Shown here: piece after piece, positions 48,520 through 59,240 of the stretch | Numbering within the stretch: the stretch's first letter is position 1 | Layout of the letters: each line of letters begins with the position of its first letter | Source: Chrysaora quinquecirrha | Taxonomy: Eukaryota; Cnidaria; Scyphozoa; Semaeostomeae; Pelagiidae | Direction: 5' to 3' | DNA length: 64,000 nt | Assembly (NCBI GenBank): GCA_014526335.1 | Contig: JACTAT010000286.1 | Location: forward strand, 186,001-250,000 | Position numbers and translations under genes: made by a program | The notes under the pieces: model-generated | The model's input: the letters and a program-made list of their open reading frames with translations, nothing else | Told to the model about the DNA's origin: nothing | Databases searched by the model: none

Positions 48520-50004
48520 TTTGATAATCCATTGATTTTTATCTTGGATTTTCATTCTACTGCATCACAGCACTTCTTTGGTTCCCTTTATCTGGGAGGT
48601 AGGTAGAAAGTAATTTATACAATTTATATTAATTTATTGTTGAAAGTAATATATACCTTTATCTTCTGTGTCTATATGCTTACTCTCTAAAAAGTGTTTT
48701 GTTTAAAAAATTGCATGTATTGCTTTTTCCAAATTGATGTCTTTTTCATTATTTAGGTTCGCTATCCCTGTTATCCGTGGTTTTTATTGATATTCACTCA
48801 TATGTTATAGACGGAAGGTAGGTGGAAAATCTAGATAATTGTGCAGTATATTCTTACTCCCTCAAAAGAGTTATCTTCTATAAAAGTTTTTGTAAAGCTG
48901 TATCTTTACAAGTGTCTTTTTTCATCATTTAGGCTCGCATTCCATGTTATTCACTGTGTTGTTATAGTCACATCTTTGGTTCATTTTCGCGGGAAGGTAC
49001 GTTGAAAATACTTCAGAACTACTATATTCTCTCAAATAATCCTACAGCCTCTCGAAACAGTTATCTTCGGAGACTATTTGATTTTTGTAGGGTTTAAACT
49101 TATAAGTTTCTTTTTTACTATTTAGATTTGTATTTCCCGGTTGTAAATAGTTTTTTCTTTGTTCGATTTGATTTCTTGGTTCATTATCACTGCAAGGTAT
49201 GTATGGCATAGTGCAGGTACATCTTATTCCTTCCATTTGTTTTTGCTGTGTGAAAGAAGGATTCTTTGTTTCTGTTTGTAAAGTCTTCCATAAAAATGCA
49301 AGTCCATAGAGCTTTAGCCTTACAAGTGTCTTTTAGATTTTTAGGCTCGAATTCCATGTTATTCACAGAACTATTAGTCTGTAGTCATGTTATTGGTTCA
49401 TTGTAGCGGGAAGGTAGGTGGAAAGTATTGTTTATCTTTGTTTTGCTCCCTGTACTATCAGATAATAGTGTTCTATTCCACAGCTTTAGTTAGCAAGCTT
49501 AGGCCTAAAATTTTCTGTTCTTTTATTAAGGTTTGCCGTTCTGTGTTGTTAATCGTCGTTGAACTCAAGCTTCCATTATCACCGGAAGGTATGTATAGCA
49601 CAGTAAAGATTCCACTTATTGCCTCCATTATTTCTGCTTTGTGAAAGGAGGGCTCTTTCCAAAAGTGCGATTTTGCAAAAATATATCCTTAATACTGTCT
49701 TTCTTGTTATTTAGGTTCACATTTCCGGCTTGTATATAGTTGTATTCCTCATTGGTTTTGTTAGAGTTTCACGTGTCTTATAAGGTATGTGTTTTATAAT
49801 AGATGTCTCTCTAAAGGATCACATCTCAATATTTACGGTATTCTTTAAAACATTTTCCAGCGCTCAAAAGGTTATCTTAATTCCTTTGGAAAGCTGTACT
49901 ATTGTAAATAATACCTTTTCTTTTTTCAGCTCCTGTTTATGGTATTAACCAGTTTCAATGTATTCACCGTATTCATTGGCTTCTTTGGTTCTAACAGTTT
50001 AAAG
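48520..50004 (+). other. Array of eight exon-like cassettes with GT/AG borders
   Basis: Eight short segments (48520-48598, 48757-48817, 48933-48996, 49126-49196, 49345-49413, 49531-49588, 49715-49784, 49930-50004; 58-79 nt) are each preceded by a pyrimidine-rich tract and AG (usually TTTAG or TTCAG). Each is followed by AAG or AG then GTAGGT, GTATGT or GTACGT. Starts are 176-237 bp apart. Cassettes share words such as GCTCGCATTCCATGTTATTC and GGTTCATT, and introns share TCAAAAGAGTTATCTTC or TGAAAGGAGGGCTCTTT words, so the exon-intron units are diverged tandem duplicates. All have stops in most frames and lengths that are not multiples of three. A spliced non-coding leader is therefore more likely than a protein. 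Confidence 0.55.
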
Positions 50005-50277
50005 GTAGTTATATTTTCTGAACATTTGACAGTTGTTGTTCCATTAATGCACTCTTGTTTTCTCATAACGCTCTGCTGCGTTTAGTTTGGAAAGAGCATG
50101 TTTCTTTCTTGCATTGAATTGTTTTGCTTATCAGCCTCCATTTTAGATTTCTTTCCTTCCTTTTTGAGATTAAGAGTTAAATGTAACGTTATAATGTTCT
50201 AGTTGCTGTTCTGTGATTGATTAGCATAATGGCGGATATTTAGGCCACACGCGTTGGCTCTCTATCTTGACTTTACA

Positions 50278-50291
50278 TGGTGTCAGGTGTC
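50278..50291 (+). promoter_or_regulatory. Primer binding site of the second gypsy-type element
   Basis: TGGTGTCAGGTGTC follows directly on ...GACTTTACA, which looks like an LTR end (TACA). TGGTGTCAG is a common primer site in Ty3/gypsy-type elements. This places the 5' LTR end at 50277. The LTR start could be the TGTTGTTCC at 50031 (about 247 bp), but no matching 3' LTR was found to prove it. Confidence 0.6.
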
Positions 50292-50810
50292 TTCCGAACC
50301 AGCATTCATCCATGACAACAGAAGCAGCAGCCGCTGGAGCTGCAATGCAAGCCTCAGCATTTATATCCAACGTTCCACTACCTCCAAGACTAGAATTGAC
50401 TGGCAACTTAGCTGAAAACTGGAGAAAATGGCGACAAATCTGGACGGCCTATGAAACTGTAAAAATTTAGCCTCACAATCCAGCCTTTTTCACGTCGCAG
50501 CATTCATAACCTGCATTGGACCCGATGCACTTGAAATCCACAATGGCTTACCCTTTGAAAATGAAACAGATAAACAAAGCATTGACATAATTCTCGATCT
50601 ATGGCAAGCTTATTGCATTGGAGAGACTAACATCATTTATGAAAGGTTCAAATTCAACAATCGAAACCAAACTCCAGATGAATCAGTTGACCACTATGCC
50701 ACTTCTCTTCGATCCCTGGCCAGCAAATGCAACTTTGGTGGTCTCAGAGATGAGCTAATTCGAGATAGAATTGTATGTGGAATCAGCAATATTAAGGTCC
50801 AACAAAAGCT
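50290..50810 (+). pseudogene. Gypsy-type gag, capsid part
   Basis: The first frame (from ATG 50311, MTTEAAAAGAAMQASAFISN) reads PPRLELTGNLAENWRKWRQI and WTAYETVKI before a TAG near 50468. The adjacent frame continues LFHVAAFITCIGPDALEIHN, GETNIIYERFKFNNRNQTPD with ESVDHYATSLRSLASKCNFG, and LRDELIRDRIVCGISNIKVQ. These are the hallmark capsid phrases of the gypsy group, also seen in the fragment at 20.4-20.8 kb. One frameshift near 50465 breaks the ORF. The ATG at 50311 is about 20 bp after the primer site, which is short but typical. Confidence 0.75.
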
Positions 50811-50811
50811 T

Positions 50812-51534
50812 TTGCAAGAGCCTAAACTCACTCTAACAAGATGCATTGACATTGCACGATCAGCAGAAACGACCACAGCACAACTTAAAGTGATCACTGG
50901 ACAAACAAGCCAAAATGATAATGATGTCCATGCTGTCAGCAACTTGAGAAGAAATAACAACATTTCTAGAGCCAAGAAGAACCTAATATCTAACTGCAAA
51001 TACCATGGATGGAAGAAAGAGTCCTGCCCTGCCTTTAGGAAGCTTTGTGATCACTGTGGCAAGAGAAACCATTTTGCTGATACCTGTCTTCAAAGACAAC
51101 GTGCTGGTAAGAGAGATTACATTGCTAAACCTAATGTGAATGCCATCTCTAATATATCTGATGACATTTTATCTGTTGATTATGATGACAATGGTTATCT
51201 ACACATACATGCTGTTTGCAGTTCTCAGTACAAGTCCAAGATTTTTGCACAAATTCTTTTGGGCACCCAGAAAATAACCATGCAAATAGACTCTGGGGCA
51301 TCCTGCAATGTTTTGCCAGAAAAATATGTCCCTTTAGGAACTAAAATACAGCATTCTCACCAGCCACTGACCCTTTACAGTAAAGCTAGCTTACCTGTAC
51401 TTGGCACATGCAAACTAGAAATTTTCAATAAAAAAATGGCCAGTGCTATGAAATACCTTTTGTCATCATTAAAGGTGATTATGTACCTCTGTTTGGTGCA
51501 CAAGCCTCCCAACAAATGCACCTACTCACAGTAG
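50812..51534 (+). pseudogene. Gypsy-type gag zinc knuckles and aspartic protease
   Basis: It continues gag with EPKLTLTRCIDIARSAETTT and then two Cys-rich sites, CKYHGWKKESCPAFRKLC and CDHCGKRNHFADTC (a proper Cys-x2-Cys-x4-His-x4-Cys knuckle). The protease has KITMQIDSGASCNVLPEKYV (Asp-Ser-Gly active site). A frame change near 51450 shifts the last part of the protease into another frame, where the terminal helix (LFGAQASQQMHLLT) can be read. Family knowledge: the protease cuts the polyprotein in the particle. Confidence 0.8.
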
Positions 51535-51546
51535 AATACGATAACA

Positions 51547-52670
51547 TTGATGAGCCAACTCAGAATGATTGTTTTAATTGCAACAGTGCTTTTTCCTCAG
51601 CACTCAGTTACAGAGCAGCCTTTTGCATCTCCTAAACCAACATCAAATCTTACTACAAATCAACATACTGGCCTCACAAAGGACCAGATCATGCAGAATT
51701 TTGGTGATGTTTTTGAAGGTCTGGGTCAAATGCCAGGAACACTACACTTAGATGTTGATGAGACTGTCCAACCAGTAGTCATGCCACCTAGACGGGTGCC
51801 ACTTGCCCTAAGGGATAGACTGAAAGATGAACTTGACCGACTTGAAACCCTTGGAGTTATCACCAAGGTGACAAAGCCTACTGATTGGGTTTCTAACCTT
51901 GTTGTTGCCGAGAAACCCAATGGCAAACTAAGGGTTTGCATAGACCCTCAGCACCTAAATAAAGCCTTAAAAAGAAGCCATTATCCTCTCCCCATCATAG
52001 AAGCCATCCTACCTGACCTAGTTGATGTAAAAGTGTTCAGTAAAGTTGACCTCAAAGAAGGCTACTTACAAATTGTCTTGGATGATGAGTCAACAGATCT
52101 CACTACCTTTCACACACCTTGGGGACGATGGAAATTTCTCGGAATGCCATTTGGACTCAAACCCGCCAGTGAGCATTTCCAACACCGCTTTGACCAAGCC
52201 CTTGATGGTCTTGCTGGAGTGTATGCTGTTGCTGATGATGTGCTAGTGGCAGGAAAAGGGAGCAACTACGCAGAAGCCATAAAAAACCATGATGACAACA
52301 TGATTGCCCTTCTAAACAGGTGCAAAGAAAGATCGATTAAGCTAAATGCTGACAAACTAAGTTTCAAATACGACAATATTTCCTTCATTGGCCACCTCCT
52401 CACCCCAGAAGGCATCAAAGCTGATCCTGCTAAAATCAAAGCGATCCTAAACATGGAGAAGCCAACTGATGTCTCTGGAGTACAAAGGCTCATTGGAATG
52501 GTCAAGTATCTCGGAAAATTTCTGAGCAGCCTGTCAGACATATGTGAACCCTTGCGCAGATTGACACATAAAGATACTGATTGGAAATGGACCAGTGAAC
52601 ATGATGTCGCATTTCAAAACATTAAAACGGCAGTCACAAAAGCCCCTGTCCTCAAGTTTTCGATTCAAAC
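51547..52670 (+). pseudogene. Gypsy-type reverse transcriptase
   Basis: The RT reads GLGQMPGTLHLDVDETVQPV and MPPRRVPLALRDRLKDELDR, then LVVAEKPNGKLRVCIDPQHL with RSHYPLPIIEAI. The catalytic blocks follow: VFSKVDLKEGYLQIVLDDES (first Asp), LGMPFGLKPASEHFQHRFDQ and VYAVADDVLVAGKG (the xADD box). The thumb is ISFIGHLLTPEGIKADPAKI with VQRLIGMVKYLGKFLSSLSD. All palm residues look intact, so only the frameshift at about 52671 and the break before 51547 separate it from the neighbours. The N-terminal 60 residues probably belong to the protease-RT linker. Confidence 0.85.
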
Positions 52671-54485
52671 ATGCCTGTTGAGGGACAGGGGGATGCATCC
52701 TCCAAAGGTCTTGGGTTTGTTTTACTCCAAGATGGCAAACCTGTCACATATAGCAGCAGGGCGCTCACACCGGCTGAGCAAAACTATAGCCAAATCGAGA
52801 AGGAACTTTTGGCCCTAGTTTTTGGAATGGAGCAGAATCATCAGTATGTTTACGGTCGAGCAACCATGCTACGGACTGACCACCAGCCACTAGTATCCAT
52901 AGTGACAAAACCCCTTGCATCTACACCACCAAAAAGACTACAACGTCTGCTATTGCGGCTACAAAGCTACGATGTCACAATACGCTACAAGCCTGGAACA
53001 GAAATGGTCCTTGCAGACACACTGTCACGGGCCTACATCCAGTCAACTGAAGATACTCGCTCGGACACTGAAAAAGACACTGAAACTATTCATATGGCAC
53101 ACCATCTATCTATCTCAGAACCTCAGCTTACAGAAATTCAGCAAGCCACCGCCAATGAAGAAACACTTAAAGAAGTAATAGAGATAATTATTACAGCCTG
53201 GCCTGCGAGAAAAGAAGGCTTACGTCAAAATTTACTACCCTACTTCCACATCAGGGATGAGCTTGCAACCCAAGATGGCATTGTGTTCAAAGGGCCAAGA
53301 GCGATCATCCCTACATCTTTGTGCAAAAAGATTCGTGAAAAACTTCATGCCGCCCATATGGGTATCCAAAGCTGCCTCAGGCGAGCTCGTGAGGTAGTTT
53401 ATTGGCCTGGCATGAACAAGGACATTACCGACTTCATAGCAAAATGTGAAACTTGCAATACCTTCCAAGCCAAACAGCAGAAAGAACCACTCATCAGCCG
53501 TGAGACGCCAGAGCGTCCTTGGCAATTCATTGCCTCAGATATTTTTACTTCTGACAACAAAGACTACTTGTGCACCGTAGATTGTTACTCAAATTATTTT
53601 AAAGTAGACCGACTTTTCCATAAGACAGCAGGAGAAGTTATTCTCAAACTCAAACGACACTTTTCAACTCATGGCATACCTGAAAAACTGATCAGCGACA
53701 ACATGCCTTTCTCATCACAAGAGTTTACTGCATTTGCAAGATCATATGAATTCAAACGAGCTCCGAGCTCTCCTGAATACCCCCAGAGCAATGGGAAAGC
53801 AGAAAACGCAATCAAGACCATCAAACTCCTCATCAAGAAGGCAAATTACTCCCATAATGACTTCTACCTTGCCTTCATAGAATGGTGGAACACTCCATCC
53901 GAAGGAATGGACTCATCACCGGCGCAACGGATGTTTGGTAGTTGGATGAAAACTTTGCTCCCAACATCAAGTCAGCTGCTGCAGCCAGAGACACAGAAAG
54001 GAGTCAGCAACAAGCTTCGAGCGCGAAAAAGTATACAATCGAAATATTTCAACAGGGGTAGCAAGGAGCTCCCAGAGCTGCAGAAAGATGATATTGTCTG
54101 CATACAACCGAGTGCACAAGACCGCTCTGGACGCTGGAAGATAGGAAAAATATTAAGAAAAGCTCACATTCGATCCTACATTGTACAGACAAATGAAGGG
54201 CAAATTCTGTGCCATAACAGAAAATTTCTGAGAACGTCCAAAGAAACATCAGTCAAAGACTACAATGATCTGCCTGATCCTGCACCCCCGGTAAATGACA
54301 ATCAGCAAGACGACGACAGGGTGGTAGATGAGAAGCACCTCAGACCAATACCGCTGGCGAACAAAGCGGAGAGAGCAAAGAAACAAGATATGACTTCCGA
54401 CCAGAAAACTCTGCGATGTTTTGTGTTCATTTGGGTAGGGGTTGGGAAGGGGAAGGAGAAAGGGAAGCGTTGGGAAGCGGGATGA
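52671..54485 (+). pseudogene. Gypsy-type RNase H and integrase
   Basis: A 604-codon frame. RNase H: VEGQGDASSKGLGFVLLQDG, SRALTPAEQNYSQIEKELLA and TMLRTDHQPLVSIVT (Asp-Glu-Asp present). Integrase zinc site: HAAHMGIQSCLRRAREVVYW with CETCNTFQAKQ (two His, two Cys). Core: FIASDIFTSDNKDYLCTVDC, PEKLISDNMPFSSQEFTAFA and SPEYPQSNGKAENAIKTIKL, that is the D, D and E residues in order. The C-terminal SH3-like part is LQKDDIVCIQPSAQDRSGRW. The last 60 residues are Lys/Glu-rich and run through the purine tract. A single missing base near 52671 separates this from the RT frame. The integrase itself looks intact. Confidence 0.85.
54444..54467 (+). promoter_or_regulatory. Polypurine tract candidate
   Basis: A purine run GGGAAGGGGAAGGAGAAAGG overlaps the end of the integrase ORF, as is common in gypsy-type elements. 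The 3' LTR expected directly downstream could not be identified. Confidence 0.5.
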
Positions 54486-55980
54486 ACAAGTGGATAGGAT
54501 GTTTTCTTTCCTATAAGAAACCAGCTCATAAGAAATCTAGATTCACAGATTGAAGATATTTTTGGACATTTCGACTCCGACAGTCACAGAGTTAGTGCTT
54601 TTATTAAGTTGCTTAATTTATTACTTCTATTTTGTTTTGTTTAGCTATAATATTTACTTCGTCCATTGGCATTCAGTTTGATTTCTTACATTTCCTCCTC
54701 ATTTCTATCTGCAATGGTCCGGTCTTTCAAGGACAAACTCTGTATACAATAAGCTTCTGTTGCCTATTGAAATTATATCAATGAGATACATCATCACGAA
54801 AGTGATACTCTAGACGAGCAATCTCAAGAAATCAATAGCACTTCACTTCAATTACAAGTAACACGACCTCCCGTGGATAAATTGAATAGGGTCAGACACC
54901 AATGACATGCTGCTTTGAATGTCAATTAAATGCTTTGTCCCGCCCACTGTTTGATCTCTCCTTGACCTTGGCGTGGGAAAGCTTTGACCTAGGAAAGAGC
55001 GCGTGACAGGAATCCTCCATTTCTCCATATCAAGTTGTTACTATTCAACTGCATCAGCTGATCACGCTCAACAACTGGTATGAATCCACTGTTTTCTGAC
55101 AACAACTGGTCGCATCCAATGGTTTTGACATCAACCACTTGATTTACATCAACCAATCCATTGATATTGGGCATCCGCATTTGTCGAATATCCATCCTTG
55201 GATGCACCAGATGATTTCTATCATTCACCGATTCATGGACCACATGGAAGCATCCACCGATTGAGAGACAGCTTGGATGCATCGACTTCTGTGGAGGGGT
55301 AGGCGGTGCAAACGCCTATATACAGCGTATCTTCAAGAATTTGAATTCAAATGTTGTCTAAGAAAGTTTTGCTGGGAAAGAAAAGTTTTTAGCAAGCCCT
55401 GTCTTTGCTCAAAAGATTAGGGTTGTTCGTTCAACACCCAACAGAGTTAGTTTCCTCAACAATGACCTCTTTTCAAAGTAATTTGATTTGAACTCCCTTT
55501 GAAAGTTTCGAACAATTGACTCTGGTGAAGCATAAATAAAAGAAACATTTCTCTGCCCCATTCATGATATCGATTGCTGAAGTTTCATCACATAAACTTA
55601 AAGCTAATATGTTTTTTCTCTTGAAATGTGTACTTGATCTTTCATCAGAGATACAAGAGGAGAAATAACTAGCACAAAATATGTGCCTGGTGTGCTTGCT
55701 TGGTACTGTTTAGCAATTGGTATACCCTGGGTGCCAGACTCATGAAATAAAAAAACAAGAGTCTGGTCTAGTGTGCCCTGACCTCGTTCTGATGAGCCTG
55801 TTTTGACCAATAAGGAGACAGTATCTGTGTAACTCCAAAAGGTCATGGTAAAACAATGTCTAGCACTTAAAATAATGCTGAACAGAAAAGAATATCAATT
55901 GATAATGGAAGTCGCAAACATCAAGTTCGAAGATGCTGTTGAACCTGTTATTTAAACATTGTTGGTTATCTATGACAACC
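54486..55980. other. Intergenic with two weak minus-strand frames
   Basis: A frame at 54989-55282 (MHPSCLSIGGCFHVVHESVN, then MRMPNINGLVDVNQVVDVKT) is rich in simple ATCCA-type repeats and unrecognised. A second frame is listed separately. The rest shows nothing. Confidence 0.3.
55604..55846 (-). pseudogene. RecQ-type helicase motif Ia fragment (weak)
   Basis: The minus-strand frame ends with TPGTYFVLVISPLVSLMKDQ. The 'V-x-S-P-L-x-S-L-M-x-D-Q' phrase is motif Ia of RecQ-type DNA helicases. No Walker A, DEAH or other helicase motif is present in the surrounding sequence, and the frame stops 10 residues later, so this is at most a small fragment. A chance resemblance is possible but unlikely for eleven matching positions. 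Confidence 0.4.
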
Positions 55981-56085
55981 AGTCAATCAGCAAGCCTCTT
56001 ATAGTTCCGATATTCAACTAACCATTTGCAGGCCCGCATTTAATTTAAATTTTTTTGACAAATGTAAGTTGCGAGGGGAGAGTTA

Positions 56086-56268
56086 GTGGTGACTCGTTTG
56101 AATTCTACGAAACGTAAAGTATTCTCCGTTTTTCAAAACAAATATCTAACTGAAGTGGACTTTTCCAGAGAAAACGACATGCTACGACAGCAAGTTAATA
56201 ATCTCCAGAAAGAAAACAGCGAACTCAGAACAAAGGCGGCATCAAAACAGCACCAACATCAGGTTTGA
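56086..56268 (+). CDS. Array unit 1, coiled-coil exon-like ORF A
   Basis: The reading contains RENDMLRQQVNNLQKENSEL followed by RTKAASKQHQHQ, with Leu, Val and Leu at heptad positions, a short parallel coiled coil preceded by a mixed basic segment (RLNSTKRKVFSVF). There is no ATG at the start: upstream the frame reads GTG GTG ACT. It ends at CAG|GTTTGA, a possible donor, so it is probably an internal exon and the frame may join ORF B. No family was recognised. Confidence 0.45.
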   Translation: MVTRLNSTKRKVFSVFQNKYLTEVDFSRENDMLRQQVNNLQKENSELRTKAASKQHQHQV

Positions 56269-56425
56269 AAAGTTTCAATGGTAAGTAGAGAGTTGCTTGG
56301 TAGGCCTAACACCGTAATGTTCTATCTGATATTCTGTATTTTGCTCTCGATCAAGTTTTCGAGTAAACACTATAACAATGATATATTTCTAGTGCAGATT
56401 ATTTTCAAGAAAACTTTTAGTAGAA

Positions 56426-56713
56426 ATGAAGAAATCGCAAGAAATATTGAAATCCAAAGAAAAGCTTAAGAGCACAATGAAGAACGAGTTGATGGCGCAA
56501 AACCGAATATTACGAACGTTTGAGGAACTGATTACTTCCATCAGAACATATTTTCATAATAGAAGTAGAGTTCTGGCTGTTAAAAATAGTCCAAGCAGAA
56601 GGCGCCACAAGAGAAACATGACAAAGTTCCATGTTGTGAATTTCGAAAGTCAACTATATCTGGCTCCTTTTCAGTTTATAATATTTTTTGCACCGTTTTT
56701 TGGGAAAATTTGA
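56426..56713 (+). CDS. Array unit 1, basic helical ORF B
   Basis: MKKSQEILKSKEKLKSTMKN then ELMAQNRILRTFEELITSIR continues in the style of a coiled coil, then turns basic (NSPSRRRHKRNMTKFHVVNF) and finally hydrophobic, where it is probably intron read-through. An AG acceptor candidate lies at TTTTAG just before it. The equivalent of ORF A's continuation in the same protein is likely but was not proved from splice phases. Confidence 0.4.
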   Translation: MKKSQEILKSKEKLKSTMKNELMAQNRILRTFEELITSIRTYFHNRSRVLAVKNSPSRRRHKRNMTKFHVVNFESQLYLAPFQFIIFFAPFFGKI

Positions 56714-56961
56714 ATGGCAAGCTCGAATTTCTAATCAAGTGTCATGAAGTCAAAGGTAAATTTAAAAAAAGATGTCCTTGGAATTTTTCAATTGAAAATC
56801 AGAAATGACATCATTCATTTTCACTTTTGTAGTCTATTTTGCTTGGAATTACAACTTGAGAATCAGAGGAACTGGAAGAAAGGCATCTAGGGCAAAATAA
56901 TAGGACAATCAGAGAATTCCACACTTTTTGCCCCTTGCTTCCAGCACCCCTGCTTACAATT

Positions 56962-57274
56962 TTTCATTGAAGGTTGTGAAACGATATCCCAAGGAGCAGT
57001 AAAAGTACCAATATGCCAGGGGAAAGTCAATCAAAGTGACCCTGAAGAAACAGCTAATTTTAAGAAACAAGTCTGTATCAAGAGTATAGATGACATAAAA
57101 ACACCGCCAAACACTGATGATGAAAAAGGAAGAACCCAACAAGAAGAAAGAAAGTTGGAAGGTCTTCAAAGAGGGTCAAAAGAGAGGGTTCTGCAGAATG
57201 AGAAACTCAGAGACAGTTTCAACAGGATCATGCCAGAAGAATACAGTCAGTGTGATGAAATTCAACTTTCTTGA
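56962..57274 (+). CDS. Array unit 1, charged ORF C
   Basis: After the acceptor-like TTTTCATTGAAG the frame reads GCETISQGAVKVPICQGKVN and then a long hydrophilic stretch (DEKGRTQQEERKLEGLQRGS, then KERVLQNEKLRDSFNRI) to TGA 57272. This may be the last exon. The region around 56940 has homopolymer differences from unit 2. Confidence 0.4.
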
Positions 57275-58381
57275 CGACTAATAAGATTAAACAATGTTCA
57301 TTATTCTTATCGTCTAATTAACACCACCCCTCTCAGACTCCAAAGACTATCTACAAACGCTCTGGTCAATGTCATGAGAAGCTGTGTATAACCCTCATAC
57401 AGTGCAGGAAGAGTAGACCGTTCGTTGCAACAGCTAATTAGTGAGCTTCAGAACAGGTGGCTTAAGACTTTCAAACATATGAGACATTCTTGCACAGGGG
57501 AGACCCTTTGTAGACAGGTAATGCTGCTCATCAAGGCCCCGTTAAGTTCGTGTTTTATTATTCGATCTTTTTGATGAACTAGAAAAGTAAACACACCATT
57601 AACGAAATTTAAACCACTTGAACAATTTTGTCGAACACTTTCAACCTAATTGTATAATTCTAATAAATAAGGTTCAGCAGTGTTTTCAGTTTCTTCAAGC
57701 ACTAGTGCAGTAAAAATTAAAAAGAAGGGAAATGAACAACAATGAATGGGAAATGAGCTTGTTTTTCTGCTAGGTGTTTCAACTTTGTATGCTACTACGA
57801 AAAAAAGCACGACCTTTTGTTAGTACCATTTTGTTTGAATTCTGTTAGTTCTGTTCCTGATATATACACATCATTTTCCATTTCCATATCAAATTCTCCA
57901 AATACATTGTCCAAATCCATATCTATTGAGTCAATAAATTCTTCAAACTGATGTTGATTGCATCACATTTTCCATAAACTTCAATATGTTGATTTACATA
58001 GCGTCTTGTATAGTATTTTTCCCTTTACAACAATAACATATGCATGGAAGTTCCATGCTTCAGTTAAAGATGAATTTCACGAATTTTCTGATCTCCAGAC
58101 TCTCTGTCATGAATCACCGATGCAATCAATTTTCATGAAAAAAGTAGAGAAGAGCAGCAAGGTTTTCCTTGCCACGCCACACTGAACCAAAAATTGACAT
58201 GCTTTCCCCTTGTTCTTAAATGTTTCTTATTGGATGTTTGATATGTGATTTCACAGCATGTTTTTGTCACAGGAACAGAGAGTCTCCAGGTGACAGCCAA
58301 TCAGCAAGCCTCTTATAGTTCCGATATTCAACTAGCCATTAGCAGACTCGCATTTAATTTAAATTTTTTGACAAATGTAAG

Positions 58382-58582
58382 TTGCGAGGGGGAGAATTAG
58401 TGGTGACTCGTTTGAATTCCACAAAACGCAAAGTATTCTCCATTTTTGAAAACAAATATCTAACTGAAGTGGACATTAACAGAGAAAACGACATGCTACG
58501 ACAGCAAGTTAATAATCTCCAGAGAGAAAACAGCGAACTCAGAACAAAGGCGGCATCAAAACAGCACCAACATCAGGTTTGA
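58382..58582 (+). CDS. Array unit 2, ORF A
   Basis: As in unit 1 but with ENKYLTEVDINREND and LQREN instead of LQKEN. The frame is open upstream to a TAA about 25 bp before position 58382, where units 2-4 read LRGGELVV; the first codon is TTG, not ATG. Confidence 0.45.
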   Translation: MRGGELVVTRLNSTKRKVFSIFENKYLTEVDINRENDMLRQQVNNLQRENSELRTKAASKQHQHQV

Positions 58583-58739
58583 AAAGTTTCAATGGTAAGT
58601 AGAGAGTTGCTTGGTAGGCCTAACACCGTAATGTTCTATCTGATATTCTGTATTTTGCTCTCGATCAAGTTTTCGAGTAAACACTATAACAATGATATAT
58701 TTTTAGTGCAGATTATTTTCAAGACAACTTTTAGTAGAA

Positions 58740-59027
58740 ATGAAGAAATTGCAAGAAATATTGAAATCCAAAGAAAAGCTTAAGAGCACAATGAAGAATG
58801 AGTTGATGGCGCAAAACCGAATATTACCAACGTTTGAGGAACCGATTACTTCCATCAGAACATATTTTCATAATAGAAGTAGAGTTCTGGCTGTTAAAAA
58901 TAGTCCAAGCAGAAGGCGTCACAAGAGAAACATGACAAAGTTCCATGTTGTGAATTTCGAAAGTCAACTATATCTGGCTCCTTTTCAGTTTATAATATTT
59001 TTTGCACCGTTTTTTGGGAAAATTTGA
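58740..59027 (+). CDS. Array unit 2, ORF B
   Basis: Equivalent of unit 1 ORF B, with conservative changes (KKLQEIL for KKSQEIL, LPTFEEP for LRTFEEL). The Pro substitutions would weaken the helix. Confidence 0.4.
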   Translation: MKKLQEILKSKEKLKSTMKNELMAQNRILPTFEEPITSIRTYFHNRSRVLAVKNSPSRRRHKRNMTKFHVVNFESQLYLAPFQFIIFFAPFFGKI

Positions 59028-59240
59028 ATGGCAAGCTCGAATTTCTAATCAAGTGTCATGAAGTCAAAGGTAAATTTAAAAAAAGATGTCCTTGGAATTT
59101 TTCAATTGAAAGTCAGAAATGACATCATTCATTTTCACTTTTGTAGTCTATTTTGCTTGGAATTACAACTTGAGAATCAGAGGAACTGGAAGAAAGGCAT
59201 CTAGGGCAAAATAATAGGACAATCAGAGAATTCCACACTT

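Larger units (their letters stand above)
50278..54485 (+). mobile_element. Ty3/gypsy-type retrotransposon, plus strand, nearly complete coding
   Basis: Gag, zinc knuckles, protease, RT, RNase H and integrase follow in standard gypsy order over 4.2 kb, with catalytic motifs preserved in all domains. Only about four small frame breaks separate the ORFs (near 50468, 50800, 51450 and 52671). A purine tract lies at 54444-54467, but the following sequence shows no LTR matching the region before 50278. The 3' LTR thus appears lost or the element is truncated there. It is much better preserved than the copy at 12.5-16.6 kb. Confidence 0.85.
55984..58297 (+). repeat. 2.31-kb tandem array, unit 1
   Basis: Head-to-tail unit of 2314 bp, measured from the phrase CAATCAGCAAGCCTCTTATA. 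Similarity to the next unit begins at about 55984 and is absent before it, so this is the array's left edge. Unit 1 is more diverged than the inner units (for example FQNKYLTEVDFSREN against FENKYLTEVDINREN). Confidence 0.95.

Noticed and set aside
48164..49929. snoRNA host gene, with snoRNAs in the mini-introns
   Set aside because: The short non-coding exons fit that idea, but no C-box (RTGATGA) paired with a D-box (CTGA) was seen in the introns, nor a clear H/ACA fold.
48520..50004. Tandem protein-coding exons
   Set aside because: Cassette lengths are mixed modulo three and contain stops in most frames.
54486..54900. 3' LTR of the second gypsy-type element
   Set aside because: No stretch downstream of the purine tract matches the region before the primer site at 50278, so an LTR cannot be claimed.
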